A stretch of DNA of 64,000 nucleotides from AC-32 sp963728765 (GTDB lineage: Bacteria > Actinomycetota > Thermoleophilia > Gaiellales > Gaiellaceae), in assembly GCA_963728765.1 (NCBI GenBank), contig CAVSKX010000004.1:372001-436000 (forward strand), read 5' to 3'. This document shows positions 41,223-51,977 of the stretch, in pieces. Made by a program: the position numbers and the translations under genes. The stretch's first letter is position 1. Each line of letters starts with the position of its first letter. Below the pieces are notes generated by a model. That model was not told the origin of the DNA. It was given only the letters and a program-made list of their open reading frames with translations, and made no database searches.

Positions 41223-41963
41223 GTGTTCGAGATCGGCAACAGCCTGCGCGAAGCGCGCGTCCGCCAGCACCTGGAGCTCACGGAGATCGAGCTCGCGACC
41301 AAAATCAGGGCCCGCTACCTGCGCGCCCTCGAGGAGGAGAACTTCGAGGCGCTCCCGGCCCAGACGTACGTCAAGGGCTTCCTGCGCACCTATGCGGACT
41401 ACCTCGGGCTCGACGGGCAGCTCTACGTCGACGAGTTCAACTCCCGCTACGCGGCCGAGGGTGAGGAGCCGCGCGAGCCGGTCATGGTCCGGCGCACCTC
41501 GACCGTGCGACGGCAGCACCGGCGGCTCGAACGCCGCTGGGTGATCTTCGCGCTCGCCGGCATCGGCGCGCTGTTCGCCTTCGTGATCGCGGCGTGGAAG
41601 TTCAGCGGCCCCGGCAACGAGCCGATCCCGAACCTCGGCACGACGACGACGCAGCCGAAGAAGGTCCTGAAGCCCGCAACGCCGACGAAGCCGGCGCGGA
41701 CGGCGCCCGTGTCGTTCCGGCTCTACGTTCGCGCCGTGCACGGCAACTGCTGGATGGACGTGCGCAACTGGTCGGCAAGCGGCAAGAGCCGCTACACGGG
41801 CACGGTCGAGCTCGGCCAGGACCAGCGCTGGGTCTCCAGAAGGCTGTGGATCAACTTCGGCGCTCCCTCGAACCTCGCGATCGTGTTCAACGGCCACCTC
41901 GTGCAGATCAACCGGGCCGGGTCGTTCGTCTTCACTCCGCGCGGCTTCTCACGGGCCGCTTGA
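41223..41963 (+). CDS. RodZ-like protein (HTH_25, one membrane span, DUF4115)
   Basis: A 246-aa protein: N-terminal helix-turn-helix (IGNSLREARVRQHLELTEIE, then ALPAQTYVKGFLRTYADYLGL), one membrane helix near 105-125 (WVIFALAGIGALFAFVIAAW) and an outer DUF4115 domain (FRLYVRAVHGNCWMDVRNWS). RodZ links the MreB cytoskeleton to the wall machinery; in actinobacteria lacking MreB the role is less clear. A TTGA overlap couples it to cinA. Confidence 0.82.
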   Translation: MFEIGNSLREARVRQHLELTEIELATKIRARYLRALEEENFEALPAQTYVKGFLRTYADYLGLDGQLYVDEFNSRYAAEGEEPREPVMVRRTSTVRRQHRRLERRWVIFALAGIGALFAFVIAAWKFSGPGNEPIPNLGTTTTQPKKVLKPATPTKPARTAPVSFRLYVRAVHGNCWMDVRNWSASGKSRYTGTVELGQDQRWVSRRLWINFGAPSNLAIVFNGHLVQINRAGSFVFTPRGFSRAA

Positions 41964-43231
41964 GCCGCCCGCGCGGCTTCGTCGTCGTCACCGGCAGCGA
42001 GCTCGTCCGCGGCGACCGCCTCGATGCCAACGGGCCGTTCCTGGCCGCGGAGCTGCTGCGGCTCGGGCTCGAGCCTGCGCGGATCGCGATCGTGGGGGAC
42101 GACCCTGAGGAGCTGGAGGCCGTGTTCCGGGAGGGCCTCGAGGCCGACCTCTGCCTCGTCTCCGGGGGCCTCGGGCCGACGCACGACGACCGGACGGTCG
42201 AGCTCGTAGCGCGCGCCGCGGGGCGCAAGCTCTTCGTCGACCCGGGGCTGGAAGCGGAGATCGAGGCGGTCTCGCGCTCGATCGCGGAGCGGTTCCGGCG
42301 GCCGTACGCCGACTTCGCGGTGGGTGTCCGCAAGCAGGCGACCGTGCCAGAGGGCGCGGACGTGATCGGTGTCGCCGGCACAGCTCCGGCCTTCGTGCTC
42401 GAGACCGAGCGCGGTGCGGTGGTCGTGCTTCCCGGGCCGCCGCCCGAGCTGCGTGGGCTCTGGCCCGCTGCGCGGGACGCACCGACGGTGCGGGCGGTCC
42501 TCGCGCGCGCGTGTGAACCCGATCGGCGGGTGCTCCGCTTCTACGGCGCGGGCGAGTCGCAGATCGCGCAAGCACTCGAGGAGAGCGGGGGAGAGGGCGC
42601 CGGAGTCACGGTGACGATCTGCGCGCGGCAGTTCGAGGTCCACGTCGACCTCTTCGTCGACGGCGGTGGCGGGCGGCGGGCCGACAAGCTCGTGACCGGG
42701 TTGCGCGAGCGGGTCGGCACGTACCTGTTCGCCGAAGACGAGCGGCCGGTCGAGGAGATCGTGCTCGAGCTCTGCCGCGAGCGCGGGCTGAAGCTCGCGA
42801 CGGCGGAGTCGTGCACGGGCGGGCTCGTGGCGGCACGGTTGACGGCGGTTCCAGGCTCGAGCGACGTCTTCGTGGGCGCCGTGGTCGCGTACGCGAACGA
42901 GGTGAAGGCGCGTGAGCTCGGCGTTCCGGGCGAGCTTCTCGAGCGCCACGGCGCTGTCTCGCGGGAGGCCGCGGCGGCGATGGCGGCGGGTGTGCGCGAG
43001 CGGCTCGGCGCGGACGTAGCGGTCTCTGTGACGGGGATCGCCGGCCCGGGAGGCGGCTCCGCAGAGAAGCCGGTCGGGCTTGTCGACCTGCACGCGGAGG
43101 GGCCGGATGGAGTGCTCGCGCGCGAGCTCGACTTCCCGGGCGACCGAGAAATGATCCGCACCCGTGCGGCGACCGCGGCGCTCCATCTGCTTCGCACGCT
43201 TTTGACGCGAAGCCGTGACGGTTCCGTGTGA
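41960..43231 (+). CDS. cinA: CinA-family protein, NMN amidase type
   Basis: A 423-aa CinA. The N-terminal molybdopterin-binding-like domain has VVVTGSELVRGDRLDANGPF and SGGLGPTHDDRTVELVA; the C-terminal amidase domain has LATAESCTGGLVAARLTAVPG (catalytic Ser), FVGAVVAYANEVKARELGV and SVTGIAGPGGGSAEKPVGLV. CinA deamidates NMN in NAD salvage and cleaves ADP-ribose. TTG start overlapping the rodZ stop. The cinA-thpR-recA order is conserved in several phyla. Confidence 0.93.
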   Translation: MSRPRGFVVVTGSELVRGDRLDANGPFLAAELLRLGLEPARIAIVGDDPEELEAVFREGLEADLCLVSGGLGPTHDDRTVELVARAAGRKLFVDPGLEAEIEAVSRSIAERFRRPYADFAVGVRKQATVPEGADVIGVAGTAPAFVLETERGAVVVLPGPPPELRGLWPAARDAPTVRAVLARACEPDRRVLRFYGAGESQIAQALEESGGEGAGVTVTICARQFEVHVDLFVDGGGGRRADKLVTGLRERVGTYLFAEDERPVEEIVLELCRERGLKLATAESCTGGLVAARLTAVPGSSDVFVGAVVAYANEVKARELGVPGELLERHGAVSREAAAAMAAGVRERLGADVAVSVTGIAGPGGGSAEKPVGLVDLHAEGPDGVLARELDFPGDREMIRTRAATAALHLLRTLLTRSRDGSV

Positions 43232-43791
43232 ATGCTCCTGCTAGCGTCGAGGGCGATGAACGGGTGCGGCTCTTCTGCGGGTTACGGCTCCCTCCGGAGA
43301 CGGTGGAGCGGCTCGTGGCATGGGAGTCGGACGCGTTCGGCGCGGTGTCAGGTGTCAGGCCGGTCCCGGCGGAGCACCTGCACGTCACGCTCGCCTTCCT
43401 CGGGCACCGGCCCGCGGGCGAGCTCGACGCGATCGTCGGCGCGCTGCGGGAGGCGGCTGCCGGGACCGTTCCGGCCCGGCTCACGCTGCGCGGCTACCGC
43501 GAAACGCGCAGCGTCGGAATGCTCACGTTCGACGACGAGGAGGGCCGGGCTGCCGCTCTCGCCGAGGATCTCCAGGGCCGTCTCGAGGCGCTCGCTGTGT
43601 ACGAGCGCGAGCGGCGGAGGTGGCTCCCGCACGTGACGGTGATGCGCTTCCGACGTCGACCGGGGTTGCGGCCCGCGCTCCCGGAGCTGGAGCCGTTCGT
43701 GCCGTCCGACGCGGCTGCTTACCTTTCCCGGCTACGCCCCGGTGGGGCGCAATACGAAGTCCTCGAAGCCGTACCAGTGGGAGGGAGATAA
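43228..43791 (+). CDS. thpR: RNA 2',3'-cyclic phosphodiesterase
   Basis: A 187-aa 2H phosphoesterase with the paired signatures EHLHVTLAFLG and WLPHVTVMRF (H-x-T/S-x). The start RLFCGLRLPPETVERL is typical. It opens 2',3'-cyclic RNA ends; older name LigT. GTGA overlap with cinA and directly abuts recA (the GTG of recA begins at the next base after the TAA). Confidence 0.92.
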   Translation: MNAPASVEGDERVRLFCGLRLPPETVERLVAWESDAFGAVSGVRPVPAEHLHVTLAFLGHRPAGELDAIVGALREAAAGTVPARLTLRGYRETRSVGMLTFDDEEGRAAALAEDLQGRLEALAVYERERRRWLPHVTVMRFRRRPGLRPALPELEPFVPSDAAAYLSRLRPGGAQYEVLEAVPVGGR

Positions 43792-44880
<1,089 letters not shown>

Positions 44881-45291
44881 GTGCGCGACGAGGCGCTCGC
44901 GGTTGCCACCCGCGCCCTGGCGCGGCGCGAGCACTCGCGCCGGAGCCTGGCCGAGCGCCTGCAGCGCGCGGGCATAGGGGAGAGCGAGGCCGACGAGGTC
45001 CTCGCTGAGCTGGAACGGCTCGGCCTTCTCGACGACGGTCGCTTCGCGCTCGAGCGTGCGCGGGTGCTCGCGGAGCGCGGCAAGGGCGACGCGGCGATCC
45101 GCTTCGACCTCGAGCGCTCCGGCGTGAGCGCGTCCGCCGTCGAGGAGGCGCTGGCCCGGCTCGACCCGGAACGGGAGCGGGCGGAACGCCTCGTCGGGCG
45201 CCGGGGAATCACGCCTGCAACGGCCCGCCTGCTGGCCGGGCGGGGCTTCGACGAGGACGTCGTGGCGGCCGTCATTGCGCAGGACCAGTGA
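44881..45291 (+). CDS. recX: Regulatory protein RecX
   Basis: A 136-aa RecX, starting at the base after the recA stop. Helical repeats ATRALARREHSRRSLAERL, LERLGLLDDGRFALERARVL and RFDLERSGVSASAVEEALARL fit the three-helix RecX modules. RecX binds and blocks RecA filaments. It has one repeat fewer than the long E. coli form. Ends the operon; 273 bases of non-coding sequence follow. Confidence 0.9.
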   Translation: MRDEALAVATRALARREHSRRSLAERLQRAGIGESEADEVLAELERLGLLDDGRFALERARVLAERGKGDAAIRFDLERSGVSASAVEEALARLDPERERAERLVGRRGITPATARLLAGRGFDEDVVAAVIAQDQ

Positions 45292-45564
45292 GCGGCGTTA
45301 GGATACGAGGGCTTCATTCGACAAATTGCCTGCATCTAATGTGTTTCCCCGAATCGGATCGTGACCTTCGACGACACCAATGACCAGCGCGAGAAAGGGG
45401 AGTTGACAGCGGCGGCTTCGTGAACCGCCCGGCGAGGCTCGCGCGCCTTGCCCTCCCCGATTCGAGCACGTCCCGGTGCAAGCGGTGCCGGATGAGCACC
45501 GCGTTCCGGCGCGGACAGGTTTCCCGGCCGAGGCCCAGGGCCCGGCCCGAGACAGGGAGCGCGC
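45292..45564. other. Leader/promoter region of RNase Y
   Basis: A 273-base gap, large for this window. It holds an AT-richer patch (45310-45350, including TAATGT at 45337) that could be a promoter and TTGACA at 45401, which has no fitting -10 partner. No gene or strong terminator is seen. The long 5' leader contrasts with the leaderless style of its neighbours. Confidence 0.4.
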
Positions 45565-47097
45565 ATGGTCGTCGTCATCGGGATCGTCATCGGGCTCGCA
45601 GTCGGAGCCGGCGTTGCCTTCCTGTCGCTCTACGTCTTCACCGGTTCCCGGCTGGCGGCCGCCCGCCGCACGCGCCAGCTCCTGCTGACCGGGGCCAAGC
45701 GCGACGCCGAGGCTCAGCGGCGCGAGGCGCAGATCGAGGCGCGGGAGGAGTCGGTCCGGGTCCGCGCCGACGTCGAGCGGGAGATCGCCGAGCGACGCTC
45801 CGAGATCCTGAAGATCGAGGAACGGGTCCTCGCCAAGGAAGAGGACATCGACCGCAAGCTGACGGAGCTCGCCCGCCGCGAGCAGGGCGTCGCCGACCGT
45901 GAGGTTCACACGAAGCAGCTCCAGGAGGAGCTCAAGGAGGCGCGCGTCTCGCAGCTCGCCGCGCTGGAGCGGGTCGCCGGAATGACCGTCAACGAGGCGA
46001 AGGCGCACCTGCTCGAGCGGTCCGAGGAGCTCATCCGGCACGAGCTCGCCCGCCGCGTCCGCCAGGCCGAGGAAGAGGCCCGTGCCGAGGCCAAGCGCCG
46101 CGCCAGGAACCTCGTCGCCGACGCTCTCCAGCGCGTCGCCGCCAACCACGCTTCCGAGACGACGGTCTCGCTGATCGAGCTTCCCTCCGACGACATGAAG
46201 GGCCGGATCATCGGCCGGGAGGGCCGCAACATTCGCGCGCTCGAACACCTCACCGGCGTCGACGTGATCATCGACGACACGCCGCAGGCCGTCGTCCTGT
46301 CGTCGTTCGACGGCATCCGGCGCGAGGTCGCCAAGCTCACGCTCTCGAAGCTGATCGAGGACGGCCGCATCCACCCGGCCCGGATCGAGGAGATGTACTA
46401 CCAGTCGAAGGCCGAGATCGAGGACACCATCCGGCAGGCAGGCGAACAGGCGGTCTTCGAGGCCAACTGCGGGGACGTGCACGAGGAGCTGGTGAAGATC
46501 CTCGGGCGCCTGCGCTTCCGCACCAGCTACGGCCAGAACGTCCTCAAGCACACGCTCGAGGTTGTCCATCTGGCCGGGATCATGGCCGCCGAGCTCGAGG
46601 CGAGCGTCAAGACGGCGCGCCGCGCCGCGCTGCTGCACGACCTGGGCAAGGCGCTGACCCACGAGGTCGAAGGGTCGCACGCGCTGCTCTCGGCGCAGTA
46701 CGCGCGCCGCTACGGCGAGTCGCCCGCAGTCGTGCACGCGATCGAGGCACACCACTACGAGGTCGAGCCTCAGACCGTCGAGGCTGTGCTCCTGATTGCC
46801 GCCGACGCGATCTCCGCCTCGCGGCCCGGAGCGCGTGGTGAGAGCCTCGAGCACTACATCAAGCGGCTCGAGGCGCTCGAAGGGGTCGCCGCGCGGCACG
46901 ACGGCGTGGAGAAGGTCTACGCGCTTCAGGCAGGACGCGAGATCCGCGTGATCGTGAAGCCGAAGGAGATCGACGACGACGCCGCGGTGCTGCTCTCGCA
47001 CGAGATCGCGCGCGAGATCGAAGACCAGCTCGAGTATCCCGGCCAGATCAAGGTGACGGTGATCCGGGAGTCGCGGTCGGTCGAGTACGCCAAGTGA
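45565..47097 (+). CDS. rny: Ribonuclease Y
   Basis: A 510-aa RNase Y: membrane anchor (VVVIGIVIGLAVGAGVAFLS), long coiled coil (30-190), KH domain (LPSDDMKGRIIGREGRNIRA), then HD domain (ARRAALLHDLGKALTHEVEG with HD at 358-359, and AIEAHHYEVEPQT). It starts mRNA decay at the membrane. With RNase J, PNPase and NrnA the window encodes a nearly full Gram-positive-type decay set. Overlaps the methyltransferase by four bases. Confidence 0.95.
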   Translation: MVVVIGIVIGLAVGAGVAFLSLYVFTGSRLAAARRTRQLLLTGAKRDAEAQRREAQIEAREESVRVRADVEREIAERRSEILKIEERVLAKEEDIDRKLTELARREQGVADREVHTKQLQEELKEARVSQLAALERVAGMTVNEAKAHLLERSEELIRHELARRVRQAEEEARAEAKRRARNLVADALQRVAANHASETTVSLIELPSDDMKGRIIGREGRNIRALEHLTGVDVIIDDTPQAVVLSSFDGIRREVAKLTLSKLIEDGRIHPARIEEMYYQSKAEIEDTIRQAGEQAVFEANCGDVHEELVKILGRLRFRTSYGQNVLKHTLEVVHLAGIMAAELEASVKTARRAALLHDLGKALTHEVEGSHALLSAQYARRYGESPAVVHAIEAHHYEVEPQTVEAVLLIAADAISASRPGARGESLEHYIKRLEALEGVAARHDGVEKVYALQAGREIRVIVKPKEIDDDAAVLLSHEIAREIEDQLEYPGQIKVTVIRESRSVEYAK

Positions 47098-47846
47098 CCG
47101 ACGACCAGCCGCGGCTCTACGGTGAGCTCGCGGACTGGTTCCACCTCCTCACCGCCCCGTCGTCCTATGTGGAGGAGGCCGAGTTCTACCGGCGCACACT
47201 GGTCGAGGCGTGCGACGAGCCGCCGCGGACGGTGCTCGAGCTCGGCAGCGGAGGCGGCAACAACGCCTCGCACCTGAAGCAGCACTTCGAGGTGACGCTG
47301 GTCGACCGCTCGCCGCAGATGCTGGAGGTGAGCAGGACGCTCAACCCCGAGTGCCGGCACCAGGTCGGCGACATGCGCGGTGTGCGGCTGGGCGAGGAGT
47401 TCGACGCGGTGTTCGTGCACGACGCCATCGCCTACATCACGACCGAGGACGACCTCGCGGCGACGATCGTCACTGCGGCCGAGCACGTGCGGCCGGGAGG
47501 CGCCGCCCTGTTCGTGCCCGACTTCGTGCGCGAGCGCTTCGAGCCGCGCACGCAGCACGGTGGCCACGACGGCGAAGGCCGGGCCTTGCGCTACCTCGAA
47601 TGGGCTTGGGATCCCGACCCGTCGGACACCACGTACATGAGCGACTTCGTGTACCTGCTGCGCGAGGGCGACGAGGTGCGCTGCGTGCAGGATCGCCACG
47701 TCTGGGGGCTCTTCCCGCGCGCGACGTGGGTCGAGTTGCTCGGGCGCGCCGGCCTCGAGGCACGGCACCTGGTGGCGCCTCCCGACGAAGAGCCGGACGG
47801 AGCCGAGCTCTTCGTCGGAAAGAAGCCAAGAGCGCGTAGCGCCTAG
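47094..47846 (+). CDS. SAM-dependent class I methyltransferase
   Basis: A 250-aa Rossmann-fold methyltransferase: YGELADWFHLLTAPSSYVEE, motif I TVLELGSGGGNNASHL, motif II EVTLVDRSPQMLEVSRTL, motif III DMRGVRLGEEFDAVFVHDAI. Substrate cannot be told; the fold matches the small-molecule or ubiE-like type. GTGA overlap with rny suggests co-translation. The last four bases overlap the convergent nuclease gene. Confidence 0.82.
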   Translation: MTDDQPRLYGELADWFHLLTAPSSYVEEAEFYRRTLVEACDEPPRTVLELGSGGGNNASHLKQHFEVTLVDRSPQMLEVSRTLNPECRHQVGDMRGVRLGEEFDAVFVHDAIAYITTEDDLAATIVTAAEHVRPGGAALFVPDFVRERFEPRTQHGGHDGEGRALRYLEWAWDPDPSDTTYMSDFVYLLREGDEVRCVQDRHVWGLFPRATWVELLGRAGLEARHLVAPPDEEPDGAELFVGKKPRARSA

Positions 47847-50800
47847 AGCCGCCTCGAGAGCAGCTTCAGGAGCGCTCCCTGCTCCGCGGTGAACGACTTG
47901 CCGAGCTCGGGCCCGGTCTTGGCGTCCACCATGTTGCGGAAGGCGTTCAGCTTGTTCTCCTTGTCGCCCGTCTCGGCGTCCGCAAGCTTGGCGCACAGAA
48001 CGTCCGCGTCGGAGGGCCGCCTCGCGTAGCTGCGAACAAGCGCGCAGAGGCTGTCGGAGGTCACGGTGACCTCGACCGACGCTGTGTACTGACCCAGGCC
48101 GCCGTCCTTGTCACGCACCCTGCCGCCCACGGACCGGACGCCGACGTCGGTGGTCGGGCAGCTCGCGCCCGCCGAGGAGCCGAATCCTCCGTACCCGGAA
48201 CCGTCGCCGCAGTCGAACGCGTAGGTGAAACCGGCCGCTGTGTCGGCCGACGACGGGTCGCTCACGTTGGTCAGCGAGAGCGTGAAGGGGAACCCGGCGA
48301 AGCTCGACGCGGGCGCGCCGAACGTGCCCGACGGCGCGACATTTGCCACCGTGACGGTCTGCTGAGCGGTGGCGGTGAGCCCGGCGTCGTCCGTCACGCG
48401 CACTTTCACGACCGGGCTTGCGGGCCCGTCGTCAGCGGAGAAGGAAACGCTCTGCCCGGACGTCTCGAACGTGCCGTTGTCGTCGAGATCCCAGGCGAAC
48501 GAGAGCGCTCCGCCCTCGGGGTCGCTCCCGCTTGCCGTGAGCGTGACCGTCGAGCCTTCGTCGACGCTGTACGGGCCGCCGGCGGAGGCCGACGGCGGGC
48601 TGTTCAGCAGCACCCGCACGACCGACGGGTCGTGGTCGGACGCCTGATCCCAGAACTCGGCGTTGACGTGCACGGGATCGAACACGAGTGAGCGCGCGAA
48701 GAGCGGGCCGCTGAACATGACGTGGTCGAGCACCTGCGCGTTGCCCTCGAACTCGTAGCTGTAGCGCTGGTTCAGTGGCAGCGTGTCCATCAGGTCGTGC
48801 AGGCCCGCAGCCTCGAGGATCTGCACCGTCTCGGAGAACTCGAAGTCGTTGAGGTCGCCGAGCACGACCACATCGGCGCTCGGATCGGCCGTCGAGATGC
48901 TCGAGACGAAGTCCGCCACGTCGTGCGCCTGCTGGTGCCGCTGGGTCTCTGTCACCGCGACCGGTGGCTGGAAGCGGCCGCGCAGCGGATCGTCGCCGCC
49001 CTTCGAGTTGAAGTGGTTCACGATCACGAACAGCTTGTGACCGCGGTAGTCGAGCTCGCCGGCCAGCGGCTTGCGGCTTGTCGCCCAGGCGCCGCTCGCG
49101 GGGTCGATGCGGCCGGGGCTGTACTGCAGGTGCGTCCCGGCGCCGGAGCCGACGACGGCGTTCGGCGTCGTCGAGTCACCGCCGGGCCGGTCGACGAAGG
49201 AGAGCCCGCGGTCGCTCCGGAAGAGGAAGACCTGCCGGATGTTGCCGCCCGGCGCGCCGCCGTCCGCGCCGTCGATCGGGTCGATCTCCCGCCACTCGTA
49301 GGTCGGCCCGCCCTTGGCCGCAATGGTGGCGACCAACTGCGAGAGGGTCTGCGAGGCGTCAACGTTGCCGTCGTTGGTTTGACCGTTGTTGTCCTGCACC
49401 TCCTCGCCGGCGATCAGGTCGGGCGAGCGCAGCTTGTCGACGATCAGCGTCGCAAGGTCGCTGAACTTCTTCAGCGTGGCCGGATCCTGACCGGCCGCGA
49501 GGTTCTCGAAGTTGAACGTCGAGATCGCGAGCTCGCCGGCCGCCACGGGATCAGTGGTCTCGCGCGTGACACCGTCGTGGATCGCGGCCAGGCCAGCCGT
49601 AGTGACCTCGATGAACGGGTTGCCGAAGTTGTAGTCCATGACACCGACGATCGGCCCGCTGTAGTGGTCGCCGACGTTCACGTTCGGCAGCGGCGTGAGC
49701 TGGTCGTCGAGCGTGACGCGCTCCGGGTTGCCGTCGTCCGGGCGTAGCAGCAGCCCTCCGCGGTAGGTGCGAACGGAGGCGTTGGCGCCGTTGTCTGCGA
49801 TTACCGGGGTCTCGCCGAACTCGGGCTCGGTCGGCCCGACGGCGACCGCGTTGTTCAGCTGGACGCGCATTCCCTCGAGGCTCTCGTAGAAGTCGAGGCC
49901 GTCCTGGTCGGGGTCGAAGACACCGCTCGTCTCGACGCTGCCGCTCGCGTCGTCCTCGATCACGGAGTCAGGCGGGATGCGGCCGCCGGTCCCGACCACC
50001 ACGGCCGGCGGCAGCGGGTTGCCGGTGGAGAGCACGGTGACGCTCGGCGAGGACAGCTCCGTCGTCGTCAGGTTGCCGTTCGTCGCGCCGCCCGGCCGGA
50101 ACTCCTGCACGCGGCCGCTGACGCGAACCGAATCACCAACGACCGCTGTGGGCGTCGAGTTCGTGAAGACGAAGATCCCCTCGGAGGTCGCCGTGTCGGC
50201 GTCAGGGCTCGGATCCTGCATCCAGAAGCCGTTCGAGCTGCGCGCCGTGACGATGCCGAGCACGCTCACGACCTGGCCGTTGCGCGGTGAGATGTGCGCG
50301 GCTCCCTGAACGTCGTGGATCGCGATCGGCGCGGCCTCCGTCGTGAAGCTGAAGACGTAGTCCGCGGCCATCGTGTCGGGCGGGTCGTTCGTGTCCTGGT
50401 CGGTGACACCCGTCGCCGAGACCGTGACCGTGCAGGTCTCGCCCTGCGCGAAGTCGGCGTCCGGATCGAGTGTGAACGTCGTCGGGTCGCCGGAGGAGAC
50501 CGTCGCGGTGTGCGAGCCGCTCGACCCGCACGAGATCGAGTACCACGACCCGTGAACGTCGACGGGCTCGCTGAAGGTGATCGAGATGTTCGCCCCGACC
50601 GCGACGTCGCCGGCGTTGTTCGCCGGAGTCGTTCTGTCGACGCTCGGCGCCGTGTCGGCGGTGCAGTCCTTGAGCGGCGAGGCGGTATTGCCCGGGTTCG
50701 GCGTGCCCGCGGTGAAGTCGGCGGCGTTGTTGTCGGTGTCCACGCAGCCGTCGTTGTTGCGCAGGCCGGCGGTCGTGTTCGTGAGCGTCGGAGCCGGGCT

Positions 50801-51877
50801 TCCCTCTGAGCAGTTCGCGGTGCCGTAACCGACCAGGTCGGCGATCGACGTGCTCGTCGGACACTGGCCGTTGAGCGGGAGGGTCGAGTTGACGAGCGCG
50901 ACCTTGCCCGAACCCGCCGCCATCGGGGTAGTGCCGACCGCGTCGGGCGTGGGGAGGTCTACCGTACCCCCGGTCCCTTGCGCCTCCTGGACGAGGTAGT
51001 ACTGGCCCGGTTGCAGCGTCACGTCGGTCAGTGGCGTCTGCGTCCAGGCGCCCGTGCCGCCTGCGGCCGCGTACTGCACCGACCAGCCGCCGAGGTTCAC
51101 GGCGACGGCGCCGCGGTTGAAGACCTCGATGAAGTCGTTCTTCAGGGTCGCGCCGCTGTTGCCGCCGCCTCCGTAGACCTCACTGATCGCGAGGTGCGGG
51201 GTCGGCGGGATGCAGAAGGCAATCGGAGTGAGCAACGTCCGCGGGGCCGGCGCAGCGGCGCTGAAGTCGGCTGCGTTGTCGTCGGTGTCCTGGCAGCCCG
51301 CGGACGCGCGGAAGGCGGCCGTGGTGTTCGACAGCATCGGCGCAGCGCCGCTGCCTTCGAAGAAGTTGGCGCCGTCGTAGCCGACGAGATCGACGATCTG
51401 GGCGAGCGCCTCGGGCGGACAGAGCGTCGAACCGCCGTTGCAGCCAAGGGGTGTCTGGGTATTGACGAGCGCGATCTTGCCGCCGCCCGCCGCCATGGCG
51501 ATGGGTGTCGCGTCCGTCGTCTTGGGCGTGGGCAGCGGCGCTCCGTTCGCGCCGCCGGCCTCTTCCACGAGCTGATACTGGCCGGGCTGGAGGACGCCGG
51601 TCAGCGGCGTGATCATCGCCGAGTTGGCGCCGAAGTTGCCCGTGCCGGTCGCGCTGGCGTACTGCAGCGACCAGGTGCTGAGGTCGACCGGCGCGCTACC
51701 GCGGTTGAAGAGCTCGATGAAGTCGTTTGTGTACTGCGCCCCGGTGTTTCCGCCGCCGCCATAGACCTGACTGATAACGACGTTCGGGCTCGCGGCCCCC
51801 GCAGGCGAAGCGAGCGCCAAGGCCCCGATCGCGGCCGCGAGCGCGGCGATGACCCGGATCAACGACCCAGCCTGCAT
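47843..51877 (-). CDS. Very large secreted nuclease (ExeM/NucH type) with lamin-tail and PKD domains
   Basis: A 1344-aa exported protein. Signal peptide (LIRVIAALAAAIGALALASP), two lamin-tail-like domains with VVISQVYGGGGNTGAQYTND and LAISEVYGGGGNSGATLKND, an Ig-like Big_5 domain (VDRTTPANNAGDVAVGANIS), an OB-fold (VVSVLGIVTARSSNGFWMQD), then an endonuclease/exonuclease/phosphatase domain (VIVNHFNSKGGDDPLRGRF, VVLGDLNDFEFSETVQ, QASDHDPSVVRV) and two PKD-like domains before a helical C-terminus. ExeM-type enzymes degrade extracellular DNA. The start at 51877 has a strong GGGAGGGG site. The C-terminus has no LPXTG or membrane anchor. Confidence 0.9.
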   Translation of the reverse strand: MQAGSLIRVIAALAAAIGALALASPAGAASPNVVISQVYGGGGNTGAQYTNDFIELFNRGSAPVDLSTWSLQYASATGTGNFGANSAMITPLTGVLQPGQYQLVEEAGGANGAPLPTPKTTDATPIAMAAGGGKIALVNTQTPLGCNGGSTLCPPEALAQIVDLVGYDGANFFEGSGAAPMLSNTTAAFRASAGCQDTDDNAADFSAAAPAPRTLLTPIAFCIPPTPHLAISEVYGGGGNSGATLKNDFIEVFNRGAVAVNLGGWSVQYAAAGGTGAWTQTPLTDVTLQPGQYYLVQEAQGTGGTVDLPTPDAVGTTPMAAGSGKVALVNSTLPLNGQCPTSTSIADLVGYGTANCSEGSPAPTLTNTTAGLRNNDGCVDTDNNAADFTAGTPNPGNTASPLKDCTADTAPSVDRTTPANNAGDVAVGANISITFSEPVDVHGSWYSISCGSSGSHTATVSSGDPTTFTLDPDADFAQGETCTVTVSATGVTDQDTNDPPDTMAADYVFSFTTEAAPIAIHDVQGAAHISPRNGQVVSVLGIVTARSSNGFWMQDPSPDADTATSEGIFVFTNSTPTAVVGDSVRVSGRVQEFRPGGATNGNLTTTELSSPSVTVLSTGNPLPPAVVVGTGGRIPPDSVIEDDASGSVETSGVFDPDQDGLDFYESLEGMRVQLNNAVAVGPTEPEFGETPVIADNGANASVRTYRGGLLLRPDDGNPERVTLDDQLTPLPNVNVGDHYSGPIVGVMDYNFGNPFIEVTTAGLAAIHDGVTRETTDPVAAGELAISTFNFENLAAGQDPATLKKFSDLATLIVDKLRSPDLIAGEEVQDNNGQTNDGNVDASQTLSQLVATIAAKGGPTYEWREIDPIDGADGGAPGGNIRQVFLFRSDRGLSFVDRPGGDSTTPNAVVGSGAGTHLQYSPGRIDPASGAWATSRKPLAGELDYRGHKLFVIVNHFNSKGGDDPLRGRFQPPVAVTETQRHQQAHDVADFVSSISTADPSADVVVLGDLNDFEFSETVQILEAAGLHDLMDTLPLNQRYSYEFEGNAQVLDHVMFSGPLFARSLVFDPVHVNAEFWDQASDHDPSVVRVLLNSPPSASAGGPYSVDEGSTVTLTASGSDPEGGALSFAWDLDDNGTFETSGQSVSFSADDGPASPVVKVRVTDDAGLTATAQQTVTVANVAPSGTFGAPASSFAGFPFTLSLTNVSDPSSADTAAGFTYAFDCGDGSGYGGFGSSAGASCPTTDVGVRSVGGRVRDKDGGLGQYTASVEVTVTSDSLCALVRSYARRPSDADVLCAKLADAETGDKENKLNAFRNMVDAKTGPELGKSFTAEQGALLKLLSRRL

Positions 51878-51962
51878 GCTGTTACCCCTCCCTGTCCGGT
51901 TCCCCCTACGGCCGGACAAGGGTGCCATGTCCCGCCGGAGGTGTCCAGCACGGCGCCGCGGC

Positions 51963-51968
51963 TAGAGT
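51963..51968 (+). promoter_or_regulatory. -10 hexamer TAGAGT of miaB
   Basis: Nine bases before the ATG at 51978; leaderless miaB mRNA predicted. Confidence 0.4.
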
Positions 51969-51977
51969 TTCGGGCCG

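Noticed and set aside
45401..45430. TTGACA as a sigma-70 -35 box before rny
   Set aside because: No TAnnnT lies 16-18 bases downstream.
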